A stretch of DNA of 64,000 nt, from positions 99,007 through 163,006 of the forward strand of contig JADCHX010000021.1 in the NCBI GenBank assembly GCA_020248265.1. The letters run 5' to 3'. This document shows, piece by piece, positions 1 through 8,270 of the stretch; within the stretch, counting starts at the first letter, position 1; the number at the start of each line of letters is the position of its first letter. Source of the DNA: Rhodocyclaceae bacterium. GTDB taxonomy: Bacteria; Pseudomonadota; Gammaproteobacteria; Burkholderiales; CAIKXV01. Both the position numbers and the translations under genes were made by a program. The notes beneath the pieces are model-generated. The model was not told the DNA's origin. It searched no databases and worked only from the letters and a program-made list of their open reading frames with translations.

Positions 1-794
1 AGCCGCAGGCCGTGCGCGATGCCCAGCACCGTCATCGCGTCCAGTTCCTGATTGAGCCGCATCACGCCGATCTGCGCCGTGATCGCCGAGCCAGAACGCC
101 CGGCCACCAGGATCGCCGCGAGCATCGGACCCAGCTCGCGCACGACCGTGATGCCCAGCAGGTTGACGATGAACACGTCGGCACCGAATTGCTGCAACTG
201 CCTGCCGGACAGGTAGCAGAACACGACGCCGACGAGAAAGCCGACCAGCGCGGTGATCGGCAGCGCCTGCGCGCCAGTGCGGAACACCGCTGCGGACAGG
301 TCGCGCCAGGGCAGGCGCGACGGCCGGACGGCCACGCGCGCGAGATCGAGCATGCACTGGCCGGTCAAGGCGACCAGATCGACCGCGTGGGACAGCACCT
401 GCCGGGCCTGAGACTCCTCCGAGGCGGCCCGGTCTTCCGGCGTCGTGGCGGTCTCGCCGCGCGTCGCTGCAGCCGCCGTGAGCCGCGCGAACAGCGCGCG
501 CTGCTCGGGTCGCAGATCGATCCGGGCCGGCAGACGCCGCCCCCAGGCGCGCCACAGCAGCACCGCGCCCAGGCTGTCGAGCCGCGCCAGTTCGCGCAGG
601 TCCCAGCCGGCCTGCGGGTGGCGCGCGACCAGACCGTCGAGATCCGCCGCGATTTCCTTCTGGCGCGCCGCCAGCGCCTGGAGGTGCCATCGCCCGCTCA
701 GGCGCACCGCGACCGGCTGCCCCGTGTCCGGTGCCTCTACTCGCCAGGCGGCAGCTCCGTGCCCCTGCTCGACCTGACTGCTGCCCGACACCAT
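1..794 (-). CDS. MlaE-family ABC permease with N-terminal STAS-like domain (partial, C-terminus off the left edge)
   Basis: The ATG lies at 794 on the minus strand, behind an AAAGGCGG ribosome site, and the frame stays open to base 1, giving about 264 residues. Residues 1 to about 110 resemble a STAS domain (WDLREL, then LDSLGAVLLWR). Next comes the MlaE permease core, with ALPITALVGFLVGVVFCYLSG followed by the hallmark VRELGPMLAAILVAGRSGSA. MlaE permeases sit in the inner membrane and move phospholipids or other hydrophobic compounds between inner and outer membrane, with an MlaF-type ATPase and an MlaD-type MCE protein. Those partners would lie further left. The motif match makes the family secure; the substrate is unknown. 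Confidence 0.85.
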   Translation of the reverse strand, partial: MVSGSSQVEQGHGAAAWRVEAPDTGQPVAVRLSGRWHLQALAARQKEIAADLDGLVARHPQAGWDLRELARLDSLGAVLLWRAWGRRLPARIDLRPEQRALFARLTAAAATRGETATTPEDRAASEESQARQVLSHAVDLVALTGQCMLDLARVAVRPSRLPWRDLSAAVFRTGAQALPITALVGFLVGVVFCYLSGRQLQQFGADVFIVNLLGITVVRELGPMLAAILVAGRSGSAITAQIGVMRLNQELDAMTVLGIAHGLR

Positions 795-951
795 CGCCGC
801 CTTTCCGTTCTTTCGACCCCGCGATCATGCCACCCGCGGGCCGCTTGGCTGTCCGGATCGACAGAGAACAGCCTGGGTGGTGATCCCCAGCTGCCGTTCG
901 TGACGCAGTGACGGCGCGTGCGGCGCTGGTTGCCGATCCGCTTGCGGCAAT

Positions 952-1156
952 GTGGAATTGGTGGAATTGGGGTCAAGTCTTGAATGGAATTGGGGTCAAG
1001 TCTTGAGTTTTGCATCGGCGCGATGACGGCCCAACCGCGGGTCCCGCAGTAACCTGCCCCGCGTCACCCTGGACATGCATCAGAGGTAGCCCAGCGAGTC
1101 GCACAGTGATCGTCGGACTCTGGTTGGAAGCAACAGGCAAGACTTGACCCCAATTC
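952..1156. repeat. GGAATTGGGGTCAAGTC repeat module: two direct copies plus one inverted copy
   Basis: This accounts for most of the gene-free stretch 795-1238. A 22-bp unit beginning TGGAATTGGGGTCAAG occurs at 962-983 and again at 985-1006, and a TGGAATTGG fragment precedes them at 953-961. An inverted 19-bp copy ends the module at 1138-1156. About 130 bp between direct and inverted copies has no gene I can support. The second direct copy continues into AGTTTTGCATCGGCGCGATGA, and nearly the same continuation occurs at 2401-2420 after the next gene. I infer a decayed mobile or REP-like element; no transposase is present. Bases 795-951 hold nothing else recognisable. Confidence 0.7.
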
Positions 1157-1238
1157 GCCTGTCGGTTGAAGAGACTTCAACTTGCCGGGGCCGCGCATCC
1201 AGAGCATCCTCGGGCACCGCGACCGCGAGGAACCTTCC

Positions 1239-2270
1239 ATGCCCCGTCCGCTCACCCCGCCGACCGCTCCGCGCGCGGTGCCGGTCACCCGCCGTGCGGC
1301 AACCCCGCTGCCTGCCCTGCGCGGGGCCGTCGCCGTGATACTCGTGCTGGCCGCCGGCACGCTTGCCGCCCAGCCGTGGCCGGCACGCCCGCTGAGGCTG
1401 ATCGTTCCGCTGGCTGCGGGGGGCACCGGCGACACCCTCGCGCGCGATGTCGCGCAGGCGATGGAACCCTTGCTGGGCGTGCCGATCACGGTGGAGAACC
1501 GGGCGGGTGCCAACGGCATCCTTGGCATGGAGGTGGTGGCCAAGGCGGCCGCCGACGGTTACACGCTGGTCATGGGGGGCGTGGGTCCCGTGGCCATCAA
1601 TCCCGCCCTCTATCCGAAGCTGCCCTTCAACGTCGAGCGCGACTTCACCGCCATCGTGCAGGTAGCCGACACCACCTCGGTGCTGGTAGTGCCGGCGGCG
1701 CTACCGGTGAAGACGCTGAAGGACCTGATCGCGCTGGCGAAGAAGCGCCCCGGGGAACTCTTCTATTCCTCGTCCGGGTCGGGCTCGACGCCCCACCTGA
1801 ATGCCGCGCTGTTCGCCACGATGGCGGGCATCGACATCCAGCACGTGCCGTACAAGGGTTCGACGCCCGGGCGGACGGCGCTGCTCGGCGGCGAGGTTTC
1901 GCTGATGGTCGACGGTCTGCTGCCGTCGCTGCCGTTCATCGAGTCCGGCCGCTTTCGCGCGCTGGGTATCACCTCGGCGGCACGCTCGCCCGCCGCCCCG
2001 CAGGTGCCGACCATCGCCGAGACGTTGCCCGGGTACCAGGCCGACATCTGGTACGGGCTTCTCGGGCCGGCAGGCACGCCGCGCGAGGTGGTCGACCGGA
2101 TCAATGCAGCGGCCAACAAGGCGCTCGCAAGTGCCGAGCTTCGCGCGCGGCTCGCGAAACTGGGGGCCACCGTGGCCGGTGGCTCGCCCGAGGCCTTCGC
2201 GAAGCACATCGCGCGCGAGATCCCGAAGTGGGCGAAGGTGGTCAAGGCCACCGGTGCGCGGATCGACTGA
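1239..2270 (+). CDS. Bug/TctC-family periplasmic solute receptor 1
   Basis: Encodes 343 residues. The family binds small organic acids or related compounds in the periplasm for tripartite tricarboxylate transporters (TTT). The ATG at 1239 follows GAGGA by 7 bases and gives an ordinary export signal: arginines, a hydrophobic core (AVAVILVLAAG) and cleavage near LAAQ. An upstream in-frame ATG at 1182 would put a charged leader before the signal and is less likely. Family marks are PARPLRLIVPLAAGG just after the signal, then NRAGANG and DGYTLVMGG. No TctA or TctB gene is near. The gene stands alone, boxed in by repeat modules at 952-1156 and 2341-2498, which hints that it was inserted or shuffled as a unit. 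Confidence 0.9.
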   Translation: MPRPLTPPTAPRAVPVTRRAATPLPALRGAVAVILVLAAGTLAAQPWPARPLRLIVPLAAGGTGDTLARDVAQAMEPLLGVPITVENRAGANGILGMEVVAKAAADGYTLVMGGVGPVAINPALYPKLPFNVERDFTAIVQVADTTSVLVVPAALPVKTLKDLIALAKKRPGELFYSSSGSGSTPHLNAALFATMAGIDIQHVPYKGSTPGRTALLGGEVSLMVDGLLPSLPFIESGRFRALGITSAARSPAAPQVPTIAETLPGYQADIWYGLLGPAGTPREVVDRINAAANKALASAELRARLAKLGATVAGGSPEAFAKHIAREIPKWAKVVKATGARID

Positions 2271-2340
2271 ACCGGCATTTGCGCCGCCTGCGTCTGGTGC
2301 ACCATCGGCGAGAAGGTGATCGTGCTGGAGCTTGCGGAAC

Positions 2341-2498
2341 GCGGAATTGGAATTGGGTCTTTGGAATTGAGGAATTGTGAGGAATTGGGGTCAGGTCTTG
2401 AGTTTTGCGTCGACGCGATGAACACCCGACCTCGCTTGAGTTTCGCGTCGATGCAAAACTCAAGACCCCCTGACGCCCCCTGACGGCTCCCCCTGACG
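2341..2498. repeat. Second repeat module with a long imperfect hairpin and three CCCCCTGACG copies
   Basis: Lies in the gene-free stretch 2271-2783. Degenerate GGAATTG copies run from 2343 and lead into GGAATTGGGGTCAGGTCTTG at 2381-2400. Bases 2393-2418 are the inverted complement of 2443-2468 with one mismatch, so a 26-bp stem with a 24-base loop can form. The right arm leads straight into CCCCCTGACG at 2466-2475, 2476-2485 and 2489-2498. It shares its core and the continuation AGTTTTGC(A/G)TCG with the module at 952-1156. Bases 2500-2690 hold no gene I can support. Confidence 0.75.
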
Positions 2499-2693
2499 GC
2501 GAATCTGGCGATCGCGGCACAGCGCGAAGCCGGCGTAGCGCAGGCTTGGATGTCGGTGGACCACACGGGTCTTTCTCGAGCAAGTCGTACCGCGCGATTG
2601 CAGCGATGCGATCATCGCGCACCTCGCCTATCCGGCGGGACAAACGGACACGGTCAGTATTCCCTGCCGGCATGGTGCATGCCAGACCGCATC

Positions 2694-2722
2694 TTGAGCG
2701 CCGGCGCTGCAACGGCTACAGT
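2694..2722 (+). promoter_or_regulatory. Candidate sigma-70 promoter for the 2784-9440 operon
   Basis: TTGAGC at 2694-2699 and TACAGT at 2717-2722 are separated by 17 bases. They lie about 60 bases before the GTG of the first operon gene. The spacing is ideal and both boxes are close to consensus in a GC-rich background. This is inferred from sequence only. Confidence 0.45.
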
Positions 2723-2783
2723 CGATGCATGCCAGCGGCCCGGTTGATTGGCAGACGGGCCGCGGCAGACGAGGAGAGGCGCA

Positions 2784-3584
2784 GTGGCAAGGCTGGAAGG
2801 AAAGGTGGTCTGCCTCACCGGTGCCGGTGCCGGCATCGCGAAGGCGACCGCGCGTGCCTGTGCGCGCGAAGGCGCGGGCGTCGCGCTGTTCGAGATCGAC
2901 CGGGCGCTGGGTGAAGCCGCGGCGCGCCAGATCGTCGAGGAGGGCGGCCGTGCGCTGTTCGTGCACACCGACGTGACGCAGGATGACAGCGTGCGCGATG
3001 CGATCGCGGCGACTGCGAGTGAATTCGGCCGCATCGACGTACTGTTCAACTGCGCTGGCGGCTCGTCGCAGGATGACCGTCCGGTGCACGAGATGGACCT
3101 TGATGTCTGGCACCGTACGATGGCGCTGAACCTGCTGCATCCGTTCCTGATGTGCCGCCACGGCATCCCGCACATGATGAAGGCTGGCAGCGGATCGATC
3201 ATCAACGTCACCTCGCATCTCGGGCTGGTCGGCTCGGTGAAGCCGGCCTATGCCGCGACCAAGGGCGGCATCATCTCGTTCACGAAGACGCTGGCCGCGC
3301 AGTACGTGGCCCATGGCATCCGCGCCAACGCGATCGCGCCCGGCTCGGTGCGCACCGAGCGGGCGATCGGCCGCTACGAGGGCGGCGGCCTCGATCCCGC
3401 TTCGCCGGCGGCGCGCGAGCGGGCGACGTTCCAGAAGCTGTACCCATTTTCGAAGGGCGAGCCGGACGACATCGCGCCGATCGCCGTGTTCCTGGCCTCC
3501 GACGAATCGCGGATGCTGACCGGCACTACCATCGCCGCCGATGGCGGGCGGTCGAGTTACCTGAAGGTGTATGCGGGCGACTGA
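2784..3584 (+). CDS. Short-chain dehydrogenase/reductase (SDR, classical type)
   Basis: Encodes 266 residues, the usual length for a classical NAD(P)-dependent SDR. The GTG at 2784 is chosen because GAGGAG lies 7 bases upstream and the protein then begins directly with LEGKVVCLTGAGAG. Rossmann motif TGAGAGIA is at 12-19; its last glycine is alanine, a mild departure from TGxxxGIG. NCAG at 89-92 replaces the usual NNAG. The catalytic tetrad is visible as N116, S144, Y156 and K160 (YAATK). The acid residue D37 after the second strand suggests NAD rather than NADP. It heads an operon with a dioxygenase and a GMC oxidoreductase, so an alcohol or hydroxy-acid oxidation is likely; the substrate is unknown. 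Confidence 0.9.
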   Translation: MARLEGKVVCLTGAGAGIAKATARACAREGAGVALFEIDRALGEAAARQIVEEGGRALFVHTDVTQDDSVRDAIAATASEFGRIDVLFNCAGGSSQDDRPVHEMDLDVWHRTMALNLLHPFLMCRHGIPHMMKAGSGSIINVTSHLGLVGSVKPAYAATKGGIISFTKTLAAQYVAHGIRANAIAPGSVRTERAIGRYEGGGLDPASPAARERATFQKLYPFSKGEPDDIAPIAVFLASDESRMLTGTTIAADGGRSSYLKVYAGD

Positions 3585-3633
3585 CCTGCGGCACCGTGCC
3601 ATGCCCTGCATGGCCCAGCGAGGAGAGCATGCG

Positions 3634-4599
3634 ATGACCCCTGTAACTGCCGCCGGCGCCCAGAAGCCCGGCCCGATCGAAGTCGTACTGGCCCGTGCCG
3701 CACTGGGTGCCGAAGTGCGCGGCGTCGACCTCACGAAGATCGACGATGCGATGTTCGACCGGCTGCACGACATCTGGCTGGAGAACCTGCTGCTCGTGTT
3801 CCGCGGCCAGCGTTTCGCCGCAGAGGACTTAGTCACGCTGGTACGCCGCTTCGGCACGCCGGTGACCTCGTCGGCGCTGCACAAGCGCGGCCTCGAAGAG
3901 CGCACCGCGAACAAGGTGTTCAACCTGCCGCCGGAGGTGACAGTCGTCACCAACGTCAAGGAGAATGGCAAGTCGGTCGGTATCCTCGGCGATGGCGAGG
4001 TGGTCTGGCATTCCGACTTCTCGTTCAAGGAAGCGCCGACCGCCGCGCGCATGCTGCTCGCCGTCGAGATACCGCCCGCAGGCGGCCTCACCTACTTCAC
4101 CAACTGCTACGCGGCCTACGACACGCTGCCGGACGCGATGAAGCGCCGCTTGAGCGGCATGACCATCAAGCAGGCCAACATCGTCGACACCGCGATGCAG
4201 GTCCGGCCGGGTGCCTCGCTCGACATGGACATCCGCGAGGTGCCGGGGCCCAGCCATCCGGTGATCTCGACGCATCCGGAGACCGGCCGTAACATGATCT
4301 TCCTCGGCCGCCGCCACGGTGCCTACGTGAACGGACTGTCGCTGGAGGACTCCGAGGCGCTGCTGGATGAACTGTGGGCGCACACGGTGCAGCCGAAGTT
4401 CACCTATGTGCATGAATGGGCGGTCGGCGACGTGGTCGTGTGGGACAACCGCGCGACGCTGCACAGGCGCGACGCGTTCCAGTCCGACAGCCGGCGTGTG
4501 CTGTATGCGGCTCAGGTGGAGGGACACCGGCCTTGCGAGGCGGCCGACGCGCTCGCGCTGCCAGCGCATGCGCGGTACGCACAGACGGCTGTCGCGTGA
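3634..4599 (+). CDS. TauD/TfdA-family Fe(II)/2-oxoglutarate dioxygenase
   Basis: Encodes 321 residues. These enzymes hydroxylate a substrate using O2 and 2-oxoglutarate, giving succinate and CO2. Iron ligands are visible: H126 and D128 in VWHSDFSFKE, and H277 in WDNRATLHRRD, with arginines at about 287-288 to hold 2-oxoglutarate. The ATG at 3634 has AGGAGAG six bases upstream. Known relatives act on taurine, 2,4-D, alkyl sulfates and other carboxylates, so the substrate cannot be read from sequence. It sits 49 bases after the SDR, and its TGA overlaps the ATG of the next gene (TGATG), implying translational coupling with that receptor. Its substrate may therefore be the ligand the receptor binds. 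Confidence 0.92.
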   Translation: MTPVTAAGAQKPGPIEVVLARAALGAEVRGVDLTKIDDAMFDRLHDIWLENLLLVFRGQRFAAEDLVTLVRRFGTPVTSSALHKRGLEERTANKVFNLPPEVTVVTNVKENGKSVGILGDGEVVWHSDFSFKEAPTAARMLLAVEIPPAGGLTYFTNCYAAYDTLPDAMKRRLSGMTIKQANIVDTAMQVRPGASLDMDIREVPGPSHPVISTHPETGRNMIFLGRRHGAYVNGLSLEDSEALLDELWAHTVQPKFTYVHEWAVGDVVVWDNRATLHRRDAFQSDSRRVLYAAQVEGHRPCEAADALALPAHARYAQTAVA

Positions 4600-5555
4600 T
4601 GCGCGCCATCGCAACGGCCTTGGCCGCGTTATCCCTCGTGGCGTCGCCTGCCCTCGCGCAGCCCTTCCCGTCGAAACCGGTGCGCATCGTCGTCGGCTTC
4701 GGTGCCGGCGGCGGCACCGACATCGCGGCACGCTCGATCGCCCAGAAGCTCACCGAGAGCTTCGGCAGCAACTTCATCGTCGACAACCGGCCCGGCGCCG
4801 CCGGGAACCTCGCCGGGGACATCGTCGCGCGCGCGCCGGCCGACGGCCACACGATGCTGATGGCCAATTCGACCATCGCCATCCCGAGCCTGTCTGCGAA
4901 GCCGCCGTTCGACATCCGCAAGGACTTCATTCCGCTGAGCCTGGTGGCGCTAGGGCCTTCGGTGCTGGTCGTGCATCCCAGCCTGCCGGTGAAGGATCTG
5001 AAGGGGCTGATCGCGCTGGCGAAGTCCAAGCCGGGCGAACTGTCGTTCGGTTCCGGCGGCATCGGCAACATCACCCACCTGGCGATGGAACTGATGCTGT
5101 CCCAGGCTGTCGTGCGCATGGTGCACATCCCGTACAAGGGTGGCGCACCGTCGGTGGTCGGACTGGTGTCGGGCGAGGTCGCGACGCTGTTCACTTCGAT
5201 ACCGACCGCACTGCCGATGATCAACGCCGGCAAGATGCGCGCGATCGGCGTGTCGATCTCGAACCGCAACCCGGCGCTGCCCAACGTGCCGACGCTGGCC
5301 GAGGCCGGCCTGCCCGGCTACTACGCGGCCTCCTGGTATGGGTTGCTGCTGCCCTCGGGTGTGCCGAAGCCGGTGGTTGACGTGCTGTCGAAGGAGATCG
5401 TCGCCGCGATGCAGGTGCCCGCGGTGCGAGAGAGCATGGTCCGGCAGGGCTTCGAGCCGGTCGGCAACGCCCCCGACGAATTCGCCCGCTTCATCCGCGA
5501 GGAGATCCCGCGCTGGGAGCGCGTGGTGAAGGCGGCCGGCATCAAGCCTGAGTAG
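4599..5555 (+). CDS. Bug/TctC-family solute receptor 2
   Basis: Encodes 318 residues. The start at 4599 overlaps the dioxygenase stop by one base and gives a compact signal peptide (MRAIATALAALSLVASPALAQ) with a clean ALAQ cleavage site. The mature protein opens with PFPSKPVRIVVGFGAGGG, then NRPGAAG and DGHTML, where histidine replaces the common tyrosine. It is translationally coupled to an oxygenase and followed 12 bases later by a GMC oxidoreductase, so it probably recognises the compound this operon degrades. No membrane component is encoded in the operon. Confidence 0.92.
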   Translation: MRAIATALAALSLVASPALAQPFPSKPVRIVVGFGAGGGTDIAARSIAQKLTESFGSNFIVDNRPGAAGNLAGDIVARAPADGHTMLMANSTIAIPSLSAKPPFDIRKDFIPLSLVALGPSVLVVHPSLPVKDLKGLIALAKSKPGELSFGSGGIGNITHLAMELMLSQAVVRMVHIPYKGGAPSVVGLVSGEVATLFTSIPTALPMINAGKMRAIGVSISNRNPALPNVPTLAEAGLPGYYAASWYGLLLPSGVPKPVVDVLSKEIVAAMQVPAVRESMVRQGFEPVGNAPDEFARFIREEIPRWERVVKAAGIKPE

Positions 5556-5567
5556 ACGGAGCAAGCC

Positions 5568-7205
5568 ATGTACGTATCGACTATCCCGCAGGATGCCGCG
5601 TTCGATTATGTGATCGTCGGATCGGGCTCTTCGGGCTGCGCGGTCGCCAACCGCCTGAGCGCCGACGGGCGGCACCAGGTGCTGCTGATCGAAGCCGGCG
5701 GCCGTGACAACAACATCAACATCCAGGTGCCGCTGATGGTGGCCAACGTGCTCAACAGCACGCGCTGGACCTGGCCCTACGAGACCGAGCCGCAGGTGCA
5801 CCTGAACGGCAAGCCGCAGAAGTGGTCGCGCGGGCGCGTGATCGGCGGATCGAGTTCGATCAACGGCAACCTGTTCGTGCGCGGGGATCCGGCCGAGTAC
5901 GATGCCTGGCGCGACCGGATGGATTGTACGGGCTGGGGCTACGAAGACCTGCTGCCGATCTTCAAGCGGCTGGAGGACTTCCCCGAGGGTGACCCGGCGG
6001 TGCGCGGACGGGGAGGCCCGATCCACTGCACCCGGCTCGACCGCTTCGATGCGCTGGCCGATGCGTTCGTCGGTGCCTGCACCGAAGCAGGCTATCCGTA
6101 CCTGCCCGACTACAATGACGGCAGCTATGAAGGCGCGTTCTACCTGCAGTACTCGACCCGCAAGGGCCTGCGCAACAGTTCCGCGGCGGGTTACCTGCGC
6201 CCGGCGATCCGCCGGCCGAACCTCACCGTGCTCACCGAGGCGGTTGCGACGCGCGTGCTGATGGATGGCAAGGTCGCCACCGGCGTGGAGTACCGTCAGG
6301 GCGACCAGATCCGCGCCGTGAAGGCGCGCCGGGAGGTGGTCCTGTCGGCCGGACCGCTGGCTTCGCCGCACCTGCTTGAACTGTCCGGCATCGGCAACCC
6401 GGACCTCCTGCAGCGCTTCGGCATCCCGCTGGTGCACGCGCTGCCGGGCGTCGGCGAAAACCTGCGTGACCATCCGAACTCGCGCATGACCTTCGAGTGC
6501 AGCCAGCCGATCACGATCAACGACGTGCTGCGTAACCCGATCCGGAAGATGCGCGAAGGCCTGCGCTTCATCCTGAAGCGGGAAGGGCTGCTGACGATCT
6601 GCTCGGCCAGCGCACAGATGAACTACCGGGTGATGCCGGATGCGAAGCGGCCCGACATGGTGCTGCGACTGCTGCCGCTGTCGGGGAAGGACCGTTATGC
6701 GCGGACCGCCCGCTACGGTCTCGATCCGTTCCCGGGCTTCACCTTCGGCGTCACCGTGCTGCAGCCACGCTCGACCGGGACGGTGCACCTGCAGTCGCCG
6801 GATCCGCTGAAGCAGGCGAGCATGGATCCGAAGTACCTGTCGAACGAGAGCGACGCGATGATGTTCCTCGCCGGCATGCGCATCGCCCGCAAGGTCGCGC
6901 AGATGCCCGCGCTCGGGTCGATGATCGTGCGCGAGACGCGGCCGGGACCGGAGGTCGACGATGATCAGGGCCTGCTAGAGTACATGCGCGGCACGATCCA
7001 GACGAGCTGGCACATGGTCGGCACGACGAAGATGGGCGTCGACGACGCGGCGGTGGTCGACCCGCAGCTGCGCGTGCGTGGGGTGGATCGCCTGCGCGTC
7101 ATCGACTCTGGCATCTGCCCGACCATCCCGTCGTCGAACACCAACATCCCCGCGATCGCCATCGGCGAGAAGGGCGCGGACCTCGTGCTGGCGGCCGCTG
7201 GCTGA
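5568..7205 (+). CDS. GMC-family FAD-dependent alcohol dehydrogenase/oxidase
   Basis: Encodes 545 residues, the normal length for bacterial GMC enzymes such as choline dehydrogenase BetA and alkyl-alcohol dehydrogenase AlkJ. The N-terminal FAD loop GSGSSG is at 18-23. GMC signature 1 is seen in GGSSSINGNLFVRG and signature 2 in SAGPLASPHLLELSGIG. The active-site pair near the C-terminus is H482 (SWHMVGTTKMG) and N524 (PSSNTNIPAI). It oxidises a primary or secondary alcohol to the carbonyl and passes electrons to a quinone or O2. It lies between two receptors in the operon, fitting oxidation of an imported alcohol or hydroxy acid. Confidence 0.93.
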   Translation: MYVSTIPQDAAFDYVIVGSGSSGCAVANRLSADGRHQVLLIEAGGRDNNINIQVPLMVANVLNSTRWTWPYETEPQVHLNGKPQKWSRGRVIGGSSSINGNLFVRGDPAEYDAWRDRMDCTGWGYEDLLPIFKRLEDFPEGDPAVRGRGGPIHCTRLDRFDALADAFVGACTEAGYPYLPDYNDGSYEGAFYLQYSTRKGLRNSSAAGYLRPAIRRPNLTVLTEAVATRVLMDGKVATGVEYRQGDQIRAVKARREVVLSAGPLASPHLLELSGIGNPDLLQRFGIPLVHALPGVGENLRDHPNSRMTFECSQPITINDVLRNPIRKMREGLRFILKREGLLTICSASAQMNYRVMPDAKRPDMVLRLLPLSGKDRYARTARYGLDPFPGFTFGVTVLQPRSTGTVHLQSPDPLKQASMDPKYLSNESDAMMFLAGMRIARKVAQMPALGSMIVRETRPGPEVDDDQGLLEYMRGTIQTSWHMVGTTKMGVDDAAVVDPQLRVRGVDRLRVIDSGICPTIPSSNTNIPAIAIGEKGADLVLAAAG

Positions 7206-7249
7206 GGGCGCAGCATCCACATGCAGGACCTATCGAGGGAGTGATCGAC

Positions 7250-8257
7250 ATGGACTCGCGCCTTTCCCGCAGGTCGCCGCACCCGGCTGCGGCGGTTCCC
7301 GCGCTGCTCGCGGCGGCAGTGGCATGCACGGCTGGCAGTGCCCTGGCCCAGGCACCTGCCTGGCCGTCGAAGCCGGTGCGCATCGTCGTCGGTTTCGTGC
7401 CGGGTGGTGCCACCGACACCATCGGCCGCACGGTCGCGCAGCAGCTCGGCGAGCGGTTCGGGCGCACCGTGGTCGTCGAGAACCGCGCCGGCGCGAGTGG
7501 CACGATCGCCGCCGAGTTCGTCGCGCGCGCACCGGCGGACGGCTACACCATGATCATGGCCACCCAGACCACGCATGCCGTGGTGCCCTACATGATGCCG
7601 AAGCTGCCCTACGACCCGATCAGGGATTTCACGCCAGTCGTGATCGCCGCGCAGAACACGCTGCTGGTCGTGGTGACGCCGTCGATGCCGGTGAAATCGA
7701 TCAAGGACCTGGTGGCACTCGCCCGCACCCGGCCCGGTGAACTCTCGTTCGCGACTGGTGGCGTGGGCTCTTCGCCCCACATGGCCGGGGAACTCTTCGC
7801 GCGGATGGCGAAGGTGCAGATGACACCGGTGTTCTACAAGGGCGATGCCGCTGCCGTGGTGGACGTGATCGGCGGCCGGGTGCCGATCATGTTCCTCAAC
7901 ATCACAAACATGATCCAGCACATCAGAGCCGGCAAGCTGCGCGGGCTGGCGGTCACGGCGGGCAAGCGCTCGGCGATCCTGCCGGAGTTCCCGACCGTCG
8001 CCGAGGGCGGCCTGCCGGGCTTCGAGGTCGTCACCTGGTTCGGGCTGCTGGCACCGGCGGGCACGCCGGCCGACGTGGTCTCGCGCATCAACCGCGACAC
8101 AAACCAGGCCCTCGCGGTGCCTGCGGTGCGCGAACAGATGGCGACGCTTGGGATCGAGCCGGTGGGTGGAACGCCGGAGCAGTTCGCCGCGCTGCTGAAG
8201 GAAGAGAACGCCCGCTGGAGCCGGATGGTCGGCGACCTCCGCCTGCGCACCGATTGA
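7250..8257 (+). CDS. Bug/TctC-family solute receptor 3
   Basis: Encodes 335 residues. The ATG at 7250 is preferred over an in-frame GTG at 7241 because GAGGGA at 7235-7240 would touch the GTG but sits 9 bases from the ATG. The signal peptide has an arginine-rich start and ends near SALAQ. Family marks are WPSKPVRIVVGFVPGG, NRAGASG and DGYTMIMATQ. It is the second receptor of this operon, 44 bases after the GMC gene and 13 before the enolase-superfamily gene. Two receptors in one operon suggests two related ligands, or uptake paired with sensing. Confidence 0.91.
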   Translation: MDSRLSRRSPHPAAAVPALLAAAVACTAGSALAQAPAWPSKPVRIVVGFVPGGATDTIGRTVAQQLGERFGRTVVVENRAGASGTIAAEFVARAPADGYTMIMATQTTHAVVPYMMPKLPYDPIRDFTPVVIAAQNTLLVVVTPSMPVKSIKDLVALARTRPGELSFATGGVGSSPHMAGELFARMAKVQMTPVFYKGDAAAVVDVIGGRVPIMFLNITNMIQHIRAGKLRGLAVTAGKRSAILPEFPTVAEGGLPGFEVVTWFGLLAPAGTPADVVSRINRDTNQALAVPAVREQMATLGIEPVGGTPEQFAALLKEENARWSRMVGDLRLRTD

Positions 8258-8270
8258 ACAGGATGGCTAC

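Noticed and set aside
1064..1543. Minus-strand frame of 159 codons over the start of receptor 1
   Set aside because: Crosses both a repeat module and the receptor coding region; serine/arginine-rich shadow translation without motifs.
4950..6788. Long reverse-strand open frame (about 610 codons) opposite receptor 2 and the GMC gene
   Set aside because: It mirrors two genes with strong family motifs. Its own translation is rich in Arg, His, Gln and Gly, as expected from the complement of GC-rich codons, and has no domain.
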